A DNA stretch of 64,000 bases, from the NCBI GenBank assembly GCA_036435485.1, contig CM071596.1:66575001-66639000 (forward strand). The letters are read 5' to 3'. The position numbers and the translations under genes are program-made. The DNA is from Saposhnikovia divaricata. Taxonomy: Eukaryota > Streptophyta > Magnoliopsida > Apiales > Apiaceae. Under the pieces are notes generated by a model. The model ran no database searches, was not told where the DNA came from, and worked only from the letters and a program-made list of their open reading frames with translations. Positions 1 to 9,805 of this stretch are shown here, one piece after another; the stretch's first letter is position 1; every line of letters begins with the position of its first letter.

Positions 1-462
1 GGGTGTTACAAAATCCCTCACTTAAACTCCTGACGTCCTCGTCAGGCCTGAACGGATATCCCATAGGTGCAAGATTGTTCCTCCCTAGCCATTGTGGGAT
101 AATACCGGCTGGCTTCGTGTCCCCACCTCCGGATCTCTATCCATTGTGGGATAATACCACCAGCCTTCGTGTCCCCACCTCCGGCAACTTGACCGAATCA
201 AACTTTCGAGAGTCGGATCTGATACCATATATGACAACCCGGGTCAAATCCCGAGCCTTTTTCGAAAGTCGGGTCGAGTCCCAATTCCGAATCCGAAATA
301 AGCCAAAGTAAAATGACCCAATTGCAGCCAACTTAGGTAATCCACAAGCCCACCATAGGCCCCCAAAAGATCATGATTTGTTGGTGCACATAGTAGTAGT
401 ACTTTGCCTTATAAACTTAACTAAACTCCCAAATCTTCTCTATGTGGGACTGGGGTGTTACT
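1..462 (-). mobile_element. TRIM-like miniature LTR retrotransposon, truncated by the window edge
   Basis: Read on the minus strand, an LTR of about 230 bp (about 230-462) starts near (T)GTAACACCCCAGTCCCACAT and ends at TTGTCATATA. It is followed at once by TGGTATCAGATCC, the usual initiator-Met-tRNA primer-binding site (about 217-229). Positions 1-10 (gggtgttaca) are the start of the second LTR, so the internal region is only about 220 bp. An LTR plus a tiny non-coding interior is the definition of a TRIM. No 5S-rRNA-like segment was seen, so it is not obviously Cassandra. The outer LTR terminus reads AGTAAC rather than TGTAAC, a point change or trimming. No TSD can be checked because the other end is outside. 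Confidence 0.7.
90..184. repeat. two-copy 52-bp tandem repeat inside the TRIM
   Basis: Copies start at 90 and 142. Each opens with cattgtgggataatacc and closes with gtccccacctccgg, with a few changes in between. It makes up nearly half of the TRIM interior. Confidence 0.85.
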
Positions 463-1140
463 ACTACTTCTCAGTATCTCAACAAATAAGTGAACCAGGT
501 CTGTATTCAGGTGTTTGGAATTGGGTTATGCCAGTAACTATATTACCACATAGACCAAACTAGATGTACCCAACTCCTCCAAATTTTGAACATAAGTTGT
601 CACCTTATGATTTTTTTTAAAGGATCCGTGTCCGTACACATAATTTTTACAGCATAATTTACGATTGATAATAGGTTCGATTAGATCAAAATCCTAAAAT
701 TTGTGCTGTAATTATATGGATGAGTGGATTTTTTAAAATATGTTCTAAAATCCTAAATTTAAATCTTAAAATATGTTCTAAAATTGAAATCGTGAAGACA
801 TTTTCTTTATGTTTTTTTTAGCTCAGTGATTCAATAGATTTGATTAATGAAAAAATTTAAACAGCAACAATATTTTCAGCTAGGCAACACATTATTTTTA
901 CAAAAGGTCCTTGTCTAGATGATAGCATAAATACTGTTGATGAGTAAATTAAATAAATAAATAGAGATAATACCAAATTAAATGCATTAGTGCATACAAG
1001 TACAGTTGTACACAACTGAAGCCTACAGATTTAATTTAAATACCTTCCTAACCCATGCTTTTATATTAAAACTGAGTTTACATATTCAAACTGAAGCATG
1101 TTAACACAAGAGTAACTCACGTTAAAGTTAATACACGTAC
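463..1140. other. AT-rich stretch without a recognisable gene
   Basis: The only protein-like string is a short open stretch on the plus strand at about 465-562 (reading ...SEPGLYSGVWNWVMPVTIL...). It looks more like a real exon than random sequence, but I cannot assign it. The rest is AT-rich and stop-dense. Confidence 0.4.
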
Positions 1141-1208
1141 CAGTCCAATTTTGAATTGACGTCTAAAGAAAATGTTGTCTCAATCAGTGTCATAGCTTCC
1201 TGAGCAGT
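1141..1208 (-). pseudogene. exon-like fragment, unidentified
   Basis: On the minus strand a 68-bp open segment lies between an acceptor-like CAG and a donor-like GTACGT. It reads TAQEAMTLIETTFSLDVNSK and onward. It sits about 600 bp downstream, in the same orientation, of the decayed malic-enzyme exon at 1822-1950. It does not resemble the next part of malic enzyme, so it may belong to another gene or be chance. Function unknown. Confidence 0.3.
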
Positions 1209-1821
1209 CTGTCATAAACATGATAAATTAACACCAGAACTACCCAACTCCTTGCAGATGTGCCCTTGTAAAATATTTTACTAATTCATAAAATAAAATG
1301 TAAAGTCCAAACTTTGATGAAACGTTTATCTGTTCAAAGTGACGGAAAATTGTAGCAATTGGTGCCTTTTTGCTAGAATTTAGAATGAAAACTGACAGGA
1401 ATCTAACCATGATTAAGTGGATTTAAACTGGGTGATAATTACCTTCTCAGTTAAGTCTAGTGCCCCAAAATTCTCATGAAGCCCCAAATTGAACGAAACC
1501 CTAAATCATGAGAAATCTTTTACATTTGGAAGATTTTTACCAAATTAGTCCACTCTTCCACAAACATAGACATAGAGAACTACAGTTGACAAAGTAAACA
1601 TATTGAAACAAGAAATCTACTGGAAAAACATGAACTCAAGAAAAGCGACATAGCTACTAAACGCATTTATATTTACAACAGCAAATATAGAACAATTGTC
1701 ACAGTAAATTATTCAGCAGCAAATATGCAAAATGAAACTGAGAGGTGTAACATCCGAAAGATTCAATCTAATTAGAATCAAGTGAAATTGAAAGCAAACC
1801 GATTACTGACTAATTTGTTAC

Positions 1822-1950
1822 CTAGCAACAAAAACAGTCTAAGGAGTCATCGAGTGTTGTTCAGTAGCACTATCCTCACCATACACATCTTCAACGCCAC
1901 CACCGATAGTAGTCTTAGAGTCCCTATCAAAGCCCTAATTGAACCCGAAT
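1822..1950 (-). pseudogene. decayed first exon of an NADP-dependent malic enzyme
   Basis: The minus strand reads DSKTTIGGGVEDVYGEDSAT followed by EQHSMTP, a stop, then TVFVA. This matches the N-terminal signature of plant NADP-malic enzymes (family pattern GGGVEDVYGED, then TPW, then SVA). NADP-malic enzyme oxidatively decarboxylates malate to pyruvate. The TPW tryptophan codon has become TAG (complement of 1839-1841) and another stop lies upstream near 1935. The fragment ends at a donor-like AG/GTAACA. No further malic-enzyme exons were found on the minus strand down to position 460. A CT-rich leader-like stretch lies just upstream (plus-strand purine tract 2100-2330). It is a dead fragment; whether from local decay or transposon capture is undecided. 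Confidence 0.65.
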
Positions 1951-2099
1951 GAAAAGTACCAATTTAAACCTAACTGAAAATTAACATAGAAGAGTGAGTA
2001 CGAGACCAATTAATTGGAGCAAAATAAAAAATAAATTAACTCTAGAAAAGTAAAGAGCAGACCAATTAATCGGAGACCCAATTAATCACCAACACCAAC

Positions 2100-2330
2100 A
2101 AAGTAAAAAACAAATTAGATATGAAGAGAAAATAAGAGAGGAGAAAATTGAATAAAAACAAAAGAGAAGAGAGATATTATCTAATAATATCAAAAGATGA
2201 TAATATTGAGAGATTTCTTCGAGTTGAGAGATATTTCTTCAAGAGAGGGGAGACAGCAGAGAGAGCAGATTAGAGAGTAGAAGCGGCGAGAGTAGAGAGT
2301 AGAGAGATATTTTCGTTTAAGGGGAAAGGG
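2100..2330. other. purine-rich tract, 5'-UTR-like on the minus strand
   Basis: The plus strand is dominated by GAGA and AGAGAG runs. Its complement is the CT-rich composition common in plant 5' leaders. It lies upstream of the malic-enzyme exon relic on the minus strand and may be that gene's former leader. Confidence 0.4.
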
Positions 2331-2460
2331 TTTGCAATAATTTTGGGATTGGAGGGAAAATTGCCGCCCTTACCTTTTCTTCGTAGTTTTTGTCATAATT
2401 TTTTTTATGATGTACATTTTAAAAGTAATGTATTAATTAAAATTAGATAAATATCACGTG

Positions 2461-2466
<6 letters not shown>

Positions 2467-2494
<28 letters not shown>
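2467..2494. repeat. (TA)n microsatellite
   Basis: Uninterrupted TA dinucleotides of about 28 bp. Confidence 0.95.
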
Positions 2495-2498
<4 letters not shown>

Positions 2499-2659
2499 GA
2501 TTTTAAAAAATTAACAAATTTTAACTTATATACGTGAGTGAAAATTAGCTCAAAATTCAGATGTCATATATAAAAGTTGATAATTATTTATTGAATCTGG
2601 CACATGTCTTGTTACCAAAAATAGTACTATTACAACATTTCTGTTCAGATGCGGCATAA

Positions 2660-4644
2660 AAATACATTTTTTTTAATGTTATTCCCAAAATTTTCAGAAA
2701 AAAATTTATTTGATTGGGTGATTTAACGGTCAACTAGTACTTTGACCGTTATCCCTAAACAGGGTATCGTCACGTTTAAGGTTTCGATTTTTTTAAAATA
2801 TTTCTTGAAGATCCAACCATACGGGTATCAAGATCCATCATTTTTAATGTTATTTCCAAAATTTCTGAAAAAAAAATTATTTGATTTGGTAATTCAACGG
2901 TCAACTAGTACTTTGACCAGTACCCCTAAACAGGGTTTCGTTAGGATTTAAGGTTTCAATTTTTTAAAAAATATTTCTCGATGATCCAACCTTACGGGCA
3001 TCAAGATCCATCCTTTTTAATGTTATTCCCAAAATTTTAGAATTTTTTTTTATTTGAATGGGTAATTTAACGGTCAACTCGTACTTTGACCAATACCCCT
3101 AAACATGGTTTCGTCAGGGTTTAAGGTTTTGATTTTTTTAAAAATATTTCTCGATGATCCAACCTTATGGGCATCAAGATCCATCCGTTTTAATGTTATT
3201 TCTAAAATTTTAGAAAAAAAATTTATTTGATTGGGTAATTTAACGGTCAACTTGTACTTTGACCGGTACCCCTAAACAGGACTTCGTCAGGGTTTAAGGT
3301 TTCGATATTTTTAAAAATATTTCTCGACGATCCAACTGTAAGGGCATCAAGATCCATCCTTTTTAATGTTATTCCCAAAATTTTAGAAAAAAATTATTTG
3401 ATTGGGTAATTTAACGGTCAACTAGTACTTTGACCAGTACCCCTAAAAACGGTTTCGTCAGGGTTTAAGGTTTCGATTTTTTTAAAAATATTTCTCTACG
3501 ATCCAACCTTATGGGCATCAAGATCCTTCCTTTTTAATGTTATTCCCAAAATTTTAGAAAAAAAAATTATTTGATTGGGTAATTTAACGATCAACTCGTA
3601 CTTTGACCGGTATCCCTAAACAGGACTTCGTCAGGGTTTAAGGTTTCGATATTTTTAAAAATATTTCTCGACTACCCAACCATACAGGCATCAAGATCCA
3701 TCCTTTTTAATGTTATTCCCAAAAATTTTAGAAAAAAAATATTTGATTGGGTAATTTAATGGTTAAGTCGTACTTTGACCTGGTACCCCTAAACAAGGCT
3801 TCGTCAGGGTTTAAGGTTTCGATATTTTTAAAAATATTTCTCGACTACCCAACCATACGACCATCAAGATCCATCCTTTTTAATGTTATTCCCAACATTT
3901 TAGAAAAGAAAAATTTTATTTGATTGGGTAATTTAATGGTCAACTCGTACTTTGACTGGAACCCCTATACAGGGTTTTGTCAGGGTTTAAGGTTTCAATT
4001 TTTTAAAAAATATTTCTCGAAGGCCCAACCATACGGGCATCAAGATCCATCATTTTTAATGTTATTCCCAAAATTTCAGGAAAAAAATTAATTTGATTGG
4101 GTAATTCAACGGTCAACTAGTACTTTGACCGGAACCCCAAAACAGGGTTTCGTCAGGGTTTAAGGTTTCTATTTTTTAAAAAATATTTCTCGAAGACCCA
4201 ACCGTACGGGCATCAAGATCCATAATTTCTAATTTTATTCCCAAAATTTCAGAAAAAAATTATTTGACTGGGTAATTCAACATACAACTAGTACTTTGAC
4301 CGGAAACCCTAAATAGGGTTTCGTCACGGTTTAAGATTTCGATTTTTTAAAAAATATTTCTCGAAGACCCAACAGTACGGGAATCAAGATCTATCATTTT
4401 TAATGTTATTCCCAAAATTTTTAAAAAAAAAATTTTTAATTCGATGATTCAACGGTCAACTAGTACTTTGACCGGAACCCCTAAACAGGGTTTCGTCACG
4501 GTTTAAGGTTTTGATTTTTTAAAAAATATTTCTCGATGACCCAACCGTACGGGCATCAAGATCCATCATTTTTAATGTTATTCCCAAAATTTCAGAAAAA
4601 AAAAAATTATTTGATTGGGTAATTCAACAATCAACTAGTACTTT
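2660..4644. repeat. satellite array, about 11 monomers of ~173 bp
   Basis: The marker tttttaatgttattccc recurs near 2670, 2841, 3014, 3187, 3360, 3531, 3704, 3877, 4053, 4226, 4397 and 4569, giving spacings of 171-176 bp. Each monomer has the order: ATCAAGATCCATC, TTTTTAATGTTATTCCC, an A-run, TTTGATTGGGTAATT, a dyad GGTCAA...TTGACC, CCCTAAACAGGGTTTCG, CAGGGTTTAAGG, then a T/A-run ending ATTTCTCGA. Neighbouring copies differ by scattered substitutions and small indels, so this is a moderately old tandem array. It ends abruptly after tagtactttg at 4644. No coding potential. Confidence 0.95.
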
Positions 4645-4884
4645 GGTAAAAATTTATTTCTATTTTTTTTGGATTTTAAATTATTTATATTTTTGAATTT
4701 TTAAAAATATCGAGAGCACCTCACCACACTTGAATGGTTTATTCTCCTCAATGAATAATATATTATAATCTACATATATAAAGAACTAAAATTATTCTAA
4801 TAATATATTAATAATAATAATATTGAATAAAACCTAAGCTACAAAAGTTATATATTAATGATGGAGAAAAGTAACCAAGTGTAA

Positions 4885-4975
4885 GTATTGGTGGAGTGGC
4901 TGTGATGGTGAAATAGAAGTCTTGTGTGTTGGATGTCATGGGTTCAAATCCCTTCAACATCAATTTCTTTTTAAG
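4885..4975 (+). other. tRNA-like internal promoter remnant (possible SINE head)
   Basis: A near-consensus RNA polymerase III B box, GGTTCAAATCC, lies at 4941-4951. A weaker A-box-like TGGTGGAGTGGC lies about 40 bp upstream (4889-4900). That spacing fits a tRNA-derived SINE head. A T-run follows much later, at 5430-5440. I could not fold a complete tRNA cloverleaf or find flanking duplications. Confidence 0.35.
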
Positions 4976-4984
4976 TAAGAGCAA

Positions 4985-5410
4985 CAGTAGATTCTTGGCC
5001 CACCTGACACGTGGCATGTGGGAGCCCCATGACACGTGACAGTGTGGGACCCACTTGACACGTGGTAGAGTGGGGCCACCTGACATGTAGCATGTGGGCC
5101 CTCCACCTGTCACGTGGCATTGTGGGCCCCGTGACATGTGGCATGTGTGGGGTCCACGGCCCCGTGACATGTGGCATGTGTGGGGTCCATGTTACACGTG
5201 GCATGGTGGGCACGTGACAGTGGGGGGTGGGTCCACGTAACACTGCCAGTAGCAAATGTAGCACTACAGATTCTTGGCCCACCTAACACGTGGCAGATGG
5301 GGGGCCGACATAACACGTGTCAGGTGGTCCACCTGACACGTGACGGGCGGGGACCCACCTGACATTTAGCATGTGGGCCCCCCACCTGTCACGTGGCATT
5401 GTGGGCGGAC
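4985..5410. repeat. GC-rich degenerate minisatellite with clustered CACGTG hexamers
   Basis: Built from variants of CCACCTGACACGTGGCATGT. A larger duplication of about 280 bp is visible: attcttggcccacct recurs at 4991 and 5270, and the block around catgtgggcc...cacctgtcacgtggcattgtgggc recurs at 5090 and 5370. Exact CACGTG palindromes begin at 5008, 5033, 5059, 5111, 5195, 5211, 5287, 5314, 5337 and 5390. Open reading frames across it (such as a minus-strand frame rich in HATCH-type repeats) are by-products of the repeat. Confidence 0.85.
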
Positions 5411-5444
5411 GCCCGCGTAGTGAATCAATTATTTTTTTTTAAAA

Positions 5445-6008
5445 TTAAAACACGTCACCTTTTCTATTTTCTTTAACTAAAAACTTTTATTTTCCAATTA
5501 TATTACGGACGGTTTTATTTAATAAAATAATAATATTGTATTTACTAATAATTAACCGATCACCCTTTTCAGCTAAAACATATTATCTTTTCTATATTTT
5601 CTAAGTAAAATCTCTCTTTTACAAAAATATCACGGACAATATTTATATAATTATTATAAAATTATATCATTTCAAATTTAAACTTACAAAATTCATGTTT
5701 TCAAAAAATTTGATTCAAATTAAAGGAAATAATCATATTAAAAAAAGTTTGTACATTACACAGATTTTAAACTAATATTTAACATTAAAAAACAAAGGGT
5801 CTTATTCAAAATAATTATGTGGAAATAGTTGTCTCGATTATATCTCAATTATGTCCTTACTTTCTATCTAGAATTATAACAAACTTCTACTTTATATTTG
5901 TGTGATTTTATCCTTTAAACATAGAAAAAATCTGGAAAATTTTCCACGCTATATTTTTCTTCGCACCAAGTTAGTGGACAAGGCAAAGATGACCGGGTTC
6001 GAAAAGTC
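5445..6008. repeat. AT-rich direct repeat, copy 1 (~565 bp)
   Basis: Runs from aaaacacgt to gatgaccgggttcgaaaagtcaa. The same order of landmarks (acggacggtttt, accgatcacc, caaagggtcttattcaaaataatt, gtccttactttctatctagaat, gtggacaaggcaaagatgacc) returns about 860 bp downstream. Confidence 0.85.
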
Positions 6009-6309
6009 AAGTCTTGTGGGCATTTTTTATTAAAAATTTTGTTGATTAGTATGGCACTTTAATTAATTAATTATTACGGATAAAATTTTGTAATAATTAA
6101 TCAATTTCTTTTATCTGGTTAAACATGTTACATTTTTTATTTTTGTAATAACTAATCAATTTATCTTTTCAAGATAAGACATAATATCTTTTACTCCTAT
6201 ATTTTATCTTATTAATTTTTTTTTCTAAAAATAATGCGGACAATTGCATTTAATAAAATAAATTACTTATATTATAATTATTATTAACTAATCAATTATT
6301 TTTCTCAGC

Positions 6310-6874
6310 TAAAACACGTTAACTTTTCTATTTTGTCTAACTAAATTTTTTTTCCGATTAAATCACGGACGGTTTTGTATAATAAAATAAAATAATAATA
6401 TAATATTTACTAATAATTAACCGATCACCTTTTTTAGCTAAAACATATTATCTTCCTATATTTTTTAAGTAAGATCTTTCCTTTTCTTAAAATATCACGG
6501 ACAATATTTATATAATTAATATTAAATTATATCATTTCAAAATTTAAGCTTACAAAATTCATGTTTTAGAAAATTTTGATTCAAATTAAAGGAAAAAATC
6601 ATATTAAAAAAAAATCAATTCATCACACGGATTTTAAGCTAGTATTTAACCTTACATGAGCAAGGGTCTTATTCAAAATAATTGTGTGGAAAAAGTTTTC
6701 TTAATTATATCTCGATTATGTCCTTACTTTCTATCTAGAATTATAACAAACTTTATTTTATATTTTTGTGATTTTATTATTTAAACATAGAAAAAATCTG
6801 GAAAATTTTCCACATATTTTTCTCACACCAAATTAGTGGACAAGGCAAAGATGACCGGGTTCGAAAAGTCAAAG
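6310..6874. repeat. AT-rich direct repeat, copy 2 (~565 bp)
   Basis: Second copy of the unit at 5445-6008, with substitutions and small indels. The 300 bp between the copies (6009-6309) repeats shorter motifs of the same family (such as taattaatcaattt) and has no gene. Together these may be parts of an old non-autonomous element; no termini were recognised. Confidence 0.8.
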
Positions 6875-6887
6875 TCAGTTGTGGGCT

Positions 6888-7563
6888 GTGTTCACTAGGG
6901 ATGGGCATCGGGGCATTTCGGGGTCGGAGAGTGCTATCTCCGCCCCCATCCCCGAATTCAAACCCAATCCCCGTCCCCGGCCCGCTCCTCGTCGGGGATT
7001 GTTTTTTATTCCCCGTCCCCGACCCATACGGGTAACGGGGATCCCCGCGGGGAATCGGGGAATTTCATTTTAAACAAAAAATAATATCTTAAATAATTTT
7101 AAACACTAACTAGTGAGTTTGAAATAATTTTTTCTTGTGATATATTATGAAATTAGCAACTAAAACTAGATTAGATGTTACGTTACCACGTTTTTTCATC
7201 ACCATTAATCGCATAATAAGTATATCTTCAGATTCACAAGCATATATGTTACCACTTAAAATTTCTTTTTGAAATCTAAACATTACAAATCAGTAGCTAA
7301 TATATATGATTATATATATTATAATGTGGTGAAATCGATTCGGGGATTGAAAATCGGGTTGGAAGGAGAAAATCGGGGCGGGGTCGGGGATCGGGCCGGG
7401 GAGACATAAAATCCCGGCCCCGGCCCGCTCCCCGGTTTTTTTTTAAAATTATCCCCGCTCCCCGGCCCGTACCCGAAAAAATCCCCGATTCCCCGCCCCG
7501 TTCGGTGCGGGGAACGGAACGAGATCGGACGGGCCGGGGTGAATTCCCATCCCTAGTGTTCAC
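6888..7563. mobile_element. non-autonomous hAT-type element (MITE) with perfect 8-bp TSD
   Basis: The element runs 6896-7555 (660 bp). The left end reads TAGGGATGGGCATCGGGG and the right end closes ...TTCCCATCCCTA, giving terminal inverted repeats TAGGGATGGG. GTGTTCAC is present on both sides (6888-6895 and 7556-7563), the 8-bp duplication typical of hAT transposition. Subterminal zones (about 6900-7060 and 7340-7550) are very GC- and CpG-rich with repeated CCCCGG/GGGGATC motifs in opposite orientation; the middle is AT-rich. No transposase ORF, so it must have moved with help from an autonomous hAT. Confidence 0.92.
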
Positions 7564-8290
7564 CGTCAAACATTAAAAACTGTATGATTAATTCTGAATA
7601 GTTCAACTGAATGATGATTGATAAATCTGAATATGGAAAATAAAATCGTTTGATGATCAATTTTTCTGAATGATCCTAAAATACATTTATAAATAATTTT
7701 GAATGACATAAGGCTTTAACATAATAAAAGATGATGTACATTAACTTTATTTGGCATAAATAAAAAAATGTAACTAATTCGAAAATATTCAATTAATATT
7801 ATAATAATTTCTCATTTAAAAAATATATTATAATAATTTGCATAAATAGTATGGATTTTAATAAAAAAATAGAAGTAAATTGTGATATAATTACTATATA
7901 AAAATATCTCTATATATTAAATAAAATTATTATATGATAAAAATAATTGAAATATGAATAAATATTCAAAGGTAAATAGAAAAAATAAGAGCAAAATAAT
8001 TGAAAATTTGAAGGTAACAATACTGTACATAAGGATTGGAACCATTCAGAGAGAATTTATAGCCAGACCAAATTTGAGTTGTTCAGAAATAAAATATATC
8101 AAAACAAGTTGAATGGTGTCGTCCAACAAGTTCAGCACGGTTTAGGGGTTATCAAATGACGAGTATCTCCAATGGCATGGCATTAAGCTTTTAGCTAAAA
8201 AACTATGTGGCATTTAGAATAAGGGGTCTTAGATTCGAGTCCCTCCATCCCTATTTATTTAATTCATTATTTATTTAATTCATTATCTGT
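7564..8290. other. AT-rich spacer without a gene
   Basis: No ORF or repeat structure of note. A weak tRNA-B-box-like GATTCGAGTCC lies at about 8232-8242, followed by a duplicated tatttatttaattcatta. This might be a degraded SINE tail but cannot be supported further. Confidence 0.5.
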
Positions 8291-8291
8291 T

Positions 8292-9760
8292 ATGGGTCGA
8301 ATTAAAGAAATGGACAAGTCCAAACAGCTCATGCTAAGTTATTGGGAAATGGTGATAATAGTACTGATGTTGTTTACAGTGACAGCTGAAAGTGCAGACA
8401 AGAATTGTAGTCGATGCAGCCAGAGAGGCCCGGATATTCACTTTCCGTTCTGGCTAAAACAAAATAACAGTACTGCTCAGCCTACAGATGATTGTTCCTC
8501 CTTGCCTGGTTTCCAACTTTCTTGCACTGTCAGCAACGACGAAAGAGGAGTAGATCACTTACACACCTTGGTAGAGTACCAAAACATAGTAAACACATCA
8601 ATCAAGGGACTCCAGCTCTCTTTTAAGTACAGTGCAGTTGTCGAGTACATCGATTATGAAAATCAATACATACTTCTGGGTGATAGACCTATTCTTATGG
8701 ATATTGTCCAAATTTCAGTATTAACAAATTCCTCATCCACCACCTATCATCTTACTTTGGCAACACAAACTTTTGATGATTCATTTATCTGTCAGTACCA
8801 ACTGTTAAATATATATGAGTATAAGATCCTTGGAAGGGCCTTCCCCAACACCTTAAGGTTTTTGGTGAAACGGTTTCTAACATGATACCATGTTAGAAAC
8901 CGTTTCACCCAAAACCTTAAGGTGTTGGGGAATGCCCTTCCAAGGATCTTATACTCATATATATTTAACACTCCCCCTCACTCGCAAGCCCACTACGGGG
9001 TAAGAGTGGTCACTAGGAGCCCATTTTTGGAGCAATTCCTTAGTGCCAAATTAAATTGAGAATATTGGGGGCGGTGGGGTTCGAACTCTTTAGATGAGTT
9101 GGTTACTTAACATGGTATCAAAGCTCTGGTATTTGTGGAGGTCTCGAGTTCGAACCCCACCGCCCCCAATATTCTCAATTTAATTTGGCACTAAGGAATT
9201 ACTCCAAAAATGGGCTTCTAGTGACCACTCTTATCCCATAGTGGGCTTGCGAGTGAGGGGGAGTGTTAAATATATATGAGTATAAGATCCTTGGAAGGGC
9301 CTTCCCCAACACCTTAAGGTTTTGGGTGAAACGGTTTCTAACACCAACCTTTCTATTGTTATCCAAGTGATTATTGTCGTGGTTATTATGAACATGATCG
9401 GGATTCTTTTTTCAATTGTTCCTCCTCCTCAGCAATCATCAAGTATAACGGAGATAGAATAATCAATTTCCTTAGCACCGGAAATTTTAAGGTTTTGGCC
9501 TATTCTTCAGATGACAATACGATCTCTAAGCTGGACAATATAAGGTCTTGCACCAAGTTGTACGATATTTCAATGCCCCACTTTTTATGGACCTGTGGCC
9601 AATATATCAGAAGCGGGGGAGGGGTTTGAGTTGGTCCACACCAATCGGTGGTGGGAAATGTGATGCTTTGCGGTGGAGTTGTAAGAATTATGACGATAGT
9701 CCGAATACAGATGTTCAAAGTAATACCCCGCACTTTGAACAATCCCAGAGAGGTTCAGGT
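8292..9760 (+). pseudogene. GUB_WAK-domain gene relic (ATL/LRK10-like extracellular domain), disrupted by a TRIM
   Basis: The ORF opens at 8292 (an alternative ATG is at 8313) with a hydrophobic signal-peptide-like stretch (MVIIVLMLFTVTAES). Then comes NCSRCSQRGPDIHFPFWL, the cysteine/FPF hallmark of the galacturonan-binding domain of wall-associated-kinase-like and ATL-type RING proteins, and CSSLPGFQLSC. Such domains lie outside the plasma membrane. The reading is cut at 8802 by the insertion 8803-9343. Beyond the TSD it resumes in the expected phase with further domain sequence (...NIRSCTKLYDISMP...). A second lesion, a frameshift in the G-rich run near 9605-9615, separates this from a frame reading LSWSTPIGGGKCDALRWSCK, typical of the C-terminal part of the domain. 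A donor-like site occurs near 9758. Downstream exons (transmembrane, RING or kinase) are absent because the gypsy LTR begins about 50 bp later. Confidence 0.75.
8803..9343. mobile_element. palindromic TRIM insertion in the GUB_WAK exon
   Basis: Flanked by CCAAC on both sides (8798-8802 and 9344-9348). It has three 80-bp LTRs of sequence TGTTAAATAT...GGTTTCTAACA: 8803-8882 forward, 8891-8970 inverted, 9264-9343 forward. The eight bases between the first two are TGATACCA, the reverse complement of the initiator-Met PBS. On the forward side a PBS (TGGTATCAAAGC, from 9113) leads through a ~150-bp interior to a purine tract GAGTGAGGGGGAG just before the last LTR. The inverted side carries the same interior (8971 to about 9085), so arms of about 195 bp face each other across a loop of about 60 bp. 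No coding capacity. Confidence 0.88.
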
Positions 9761-9805
9761 AATAATCTTTTACGTTTTCTATCATGATTATTGTCAAAGT
9801 AATAC

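Noticed and set aside
4808..4975. A true tRNA gene around the B box
   Set aside because: No acceptor or anticodon stem could be built and the A box is weak. At most a SINE-like remnant.
4808..5362. Overlapping ORFs with HATCH/CHVT-type peptide repeats
   Set aside because: Produced by the CACGTG minisatellite. Every frame of a GC-rich repeat stays open; no gene features.
7297..7569. 90-codon Pro/Arg-rich ORF on the minus strand
   Set aside because: Lies across the GC-rich subterminal arm of the hAT MITE and is explained by CCCCGG repeats.
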